A stretch of DNA of 13,159 nt from assembly GCA_023384025.1 (NCBI GenBank), contig JAHDXX010000075.1:1-13159 (forward strand). Reading direction: 5' to 3'. The translations under genes were made by a program, and so were the position numbers. Below the pieces are notes generated by a model. That model was not told where the DNA came from. It worked only from the letters and a program-made list of their open reading frames with translations, and ran no database searches. The stretch is from Sphingomonadaceae bacterium. GTDB lineage: Bacteria > Pseudomonadota > Alphaproteobacteria > Sphingomonadales > Sphingomonadaceae. Below, piece after piece: positions 12,002-13,159 of the stretch; position 1 is the stretch's first letter; each line of letters opens with the position of its first letter.

Positions 12002-13159
12002 ATGACCACCCCGCTGTCCACTTCGCTTGACGCCCAGGGCTTTGCCACCCGGGCTGTAATCCACCCCAACCTCGGCACGGCAGCGCTGGTCGAACATGCG
12101 CTGAAAAAGGGCGAAGGGCAACTTACCAGGGATGGCGCGCTGCTGGTCGACACCGGCAAGTTCACCGGTCGCAGCGTGAAGGACAAGTACATCGTCCGTG
12201 ATGCAACGACCGAAGACACCATCAACTGGGGCGCGATCAACCAGCCGATGGACCCGGCGCACTGGGCCAACCTGAAGGCTGATTTCCTCGCCGCAGTACA
12301 GGATCAGGACGAGCTCTACGTCGCTGACCTGTTCGGCGGCAGCCAGCCGGAATATCGCGTCAACGTGCGCGTCATCAACCAGATGGCCTGGCACAACCTG
12401 TTCATCCGTACCCTGCTGGTCCGCCCCACCGCAGACGAGCTTGCTGGTTTCACCCCCGAATACACCATCATCAACCTGCCGAGCTTCAAGGCTGACCCCG
12501 AGCGCCATGGCTGCCGCAGCGACACGGTGATCGCGGTCAACTTCACCGACAAGCTGATCCTGATCGGCAACACCGAGTATTCGGGCGAGATGAAGAAGGG
12601 CGTGTTCGGCCTCTTGAACTACTTGCTGCCCGCACAGGGTGTGATGCCGATGCACTGCTCGGCCAATATCGGCGCCGATGGCAAGAGCGCGATCTTCTTC
12701 GGCCTTTCGGGCACCGGCAAGACCACGCTTTCGGCTGATGCCAGCCGCACGCTGATCGGCGACGACGAGCACGGCTGGTCCGACCAGGCGGTGTTCAACT
12801 TCGAAGGCGGCTGCTACGCCAAGATGATCAACCTCTCGGCTGAAGGCGAGCCGGAGATCTACGCCACCACCAAGATGTTTGGCACGATCCTCGAGAACGT
12901 GACGATGGAGCCGGCGACGCGCGAACTCGATTTCACCGACGGCAGCAAGACCGAGAATACCCGCGGCGCCTATCCGATCGAGTATATTCCGAACACGAGC
13001 GAAAAGAACCTCGGCCCGGCACCGGCCAACGTGATCATGCTGACCGCCGATGCCTTCGGCGTGCTGCCTCCGATCGCGCGGCTCACCCCGGACCAGGCGA
13101 TGTATTACTTCCTCAGCGGCTACACCGCCAAGGTCGCGGGGACCGAAATCGGCGTGACC
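12002..13159 (+). CDS. pckA: Phosphoenolpyruvate carboxykinase (ATP), 3' end missing
   Basis: The first 386 of an expected 530 or so residues are present. The enzyme converts oxaloacetate and ATP to phosphoenolpyruvate, CO2 and ADP, the entry step of gluconeogenesis. The substrate arginine lies in TGKFTGRSVKDKY (51-63). Other blocks are LYVADLFGG (105-113), MHCSANIG (217-224), the kinase-1a P-loop GLSGTGKTTLSAD (234-246), the metal-binding LIGDDEHGW (251-259) and NFEGGCYAK (266-274). This is the ATP-type, not the GTP-type, enzyme. The ATG at 12002 is preceded by a strong AGGAG at five bases. It diverges from chvI, an arrangement also known in Agrobacterium and rhizobia. A long open frame on the opposite strand is a shadow of its codon bias. 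Confidence 0.97.
   Translation, partial: MTTPLSTSLDAQGFATRAVIHPNLGTAALVEHALKKGEGQLTRDGALLVDTGKFTGRSVKDKYIVRDATTEDTINWGAINQPMDPAHWANLKADFLAAVQDQDELYVADLFGGSQPEYRVNVRVINQMAWHNLFIRTLLVRPTADELAGFTPEYTIINLPSFKADPERHGCRSDTVIAVNFTDKLILIGNTEYSGEMKKGVFGLLNYLLPAQGVMPMHCSANIGADGKSAIFFGLSGTGKTTLSADASRTLIGDDEHGWSDQAVFNFEGGCYAKMINLSAEGEPEIYATTKMFGTILENVTMEPATRELDFTDGSKTENTRGAYPIEYIPNTSEKNLGPAPANVIMLTADAFGVLPPIARLTPDQAMYYFLSGYTAKVAGTEIGVT

Noticed and set aside
11819..12772. 317-codon minus-strand open frame opposite pckA and the control region
   Set aside because: PckA motifs are unmistakable on the plus strand; the antisense frame has no start signal or known domain and would cover the divergent promoters.

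Overview
The window is GC-rich chromosomal DNA from an alphaproteobacterium. It most resembles Sphingomonadales, probably an Erythrobacter-type genus. This rests on a divergent chvI-chvG/pckA locus, an alphaproteobacterial minimal HprK beside RapZ, ManX-type EIIA and HPr, the fmt/truA and recR-def neighbourhoods, and intergenic palindromes of kinds I associate with this order. The genus is inferred from recall, not from any search. Gene content is mostly core; no phage, insertion sequence, CRISPR array, tRNA or rRNA was seen.

Left part (1-6081). On the minus strand lie the 5' portion of a medium-chain dehydrogenase/reductase gene and an fmt - 4-TM membrane protein - truA operon whose two junctions are both 4-base ATGA overlaps. 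On the plus strand follow recR, def and rmuC. The def, fmt and truA products act on initiator Met-tRNA, nascent protein and tRNA. Four consecutive intergenic gaps (943-1027, 3124-3218, 3835-3960, 4582-4674) each hold a different long inverted repeat.

Middle and right part (6085-11800), minus strand. One tightly packed unit reads chvI, chvG, hprK, rapZ, a mannose-family EIIA, ptsH (HPr) and a SpoU/TrmH RNA methyltransferase, followed by a META-domain lipoprotein with its own ribosome binding site. It joins an envelope/pH-type two-component system to a regulatory phosphotransferase branch. HprK can act on the Ser of HPr, and HPr can pass phosphate from His to EIIA; no sugar permease or Enzyme I is visible here.

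Right edge (11801-13159). A 201-base divergent regulatory region separates chvI from pckA (ATP-type PEP carboxykinase, gluconeogenesis), which runs off the window. PckA produces PEP, the phosphate donor of the PTS, so the block plausibly links carbon flux with envelope signalling. I found no clearly new multi-gene defence or mobile system. The most unusual items are a His-rich insertion in peptide deformylase, a compositionally atypical membrane-protein gene inside the fmt-truA operon, and the repeat-filled gaps.
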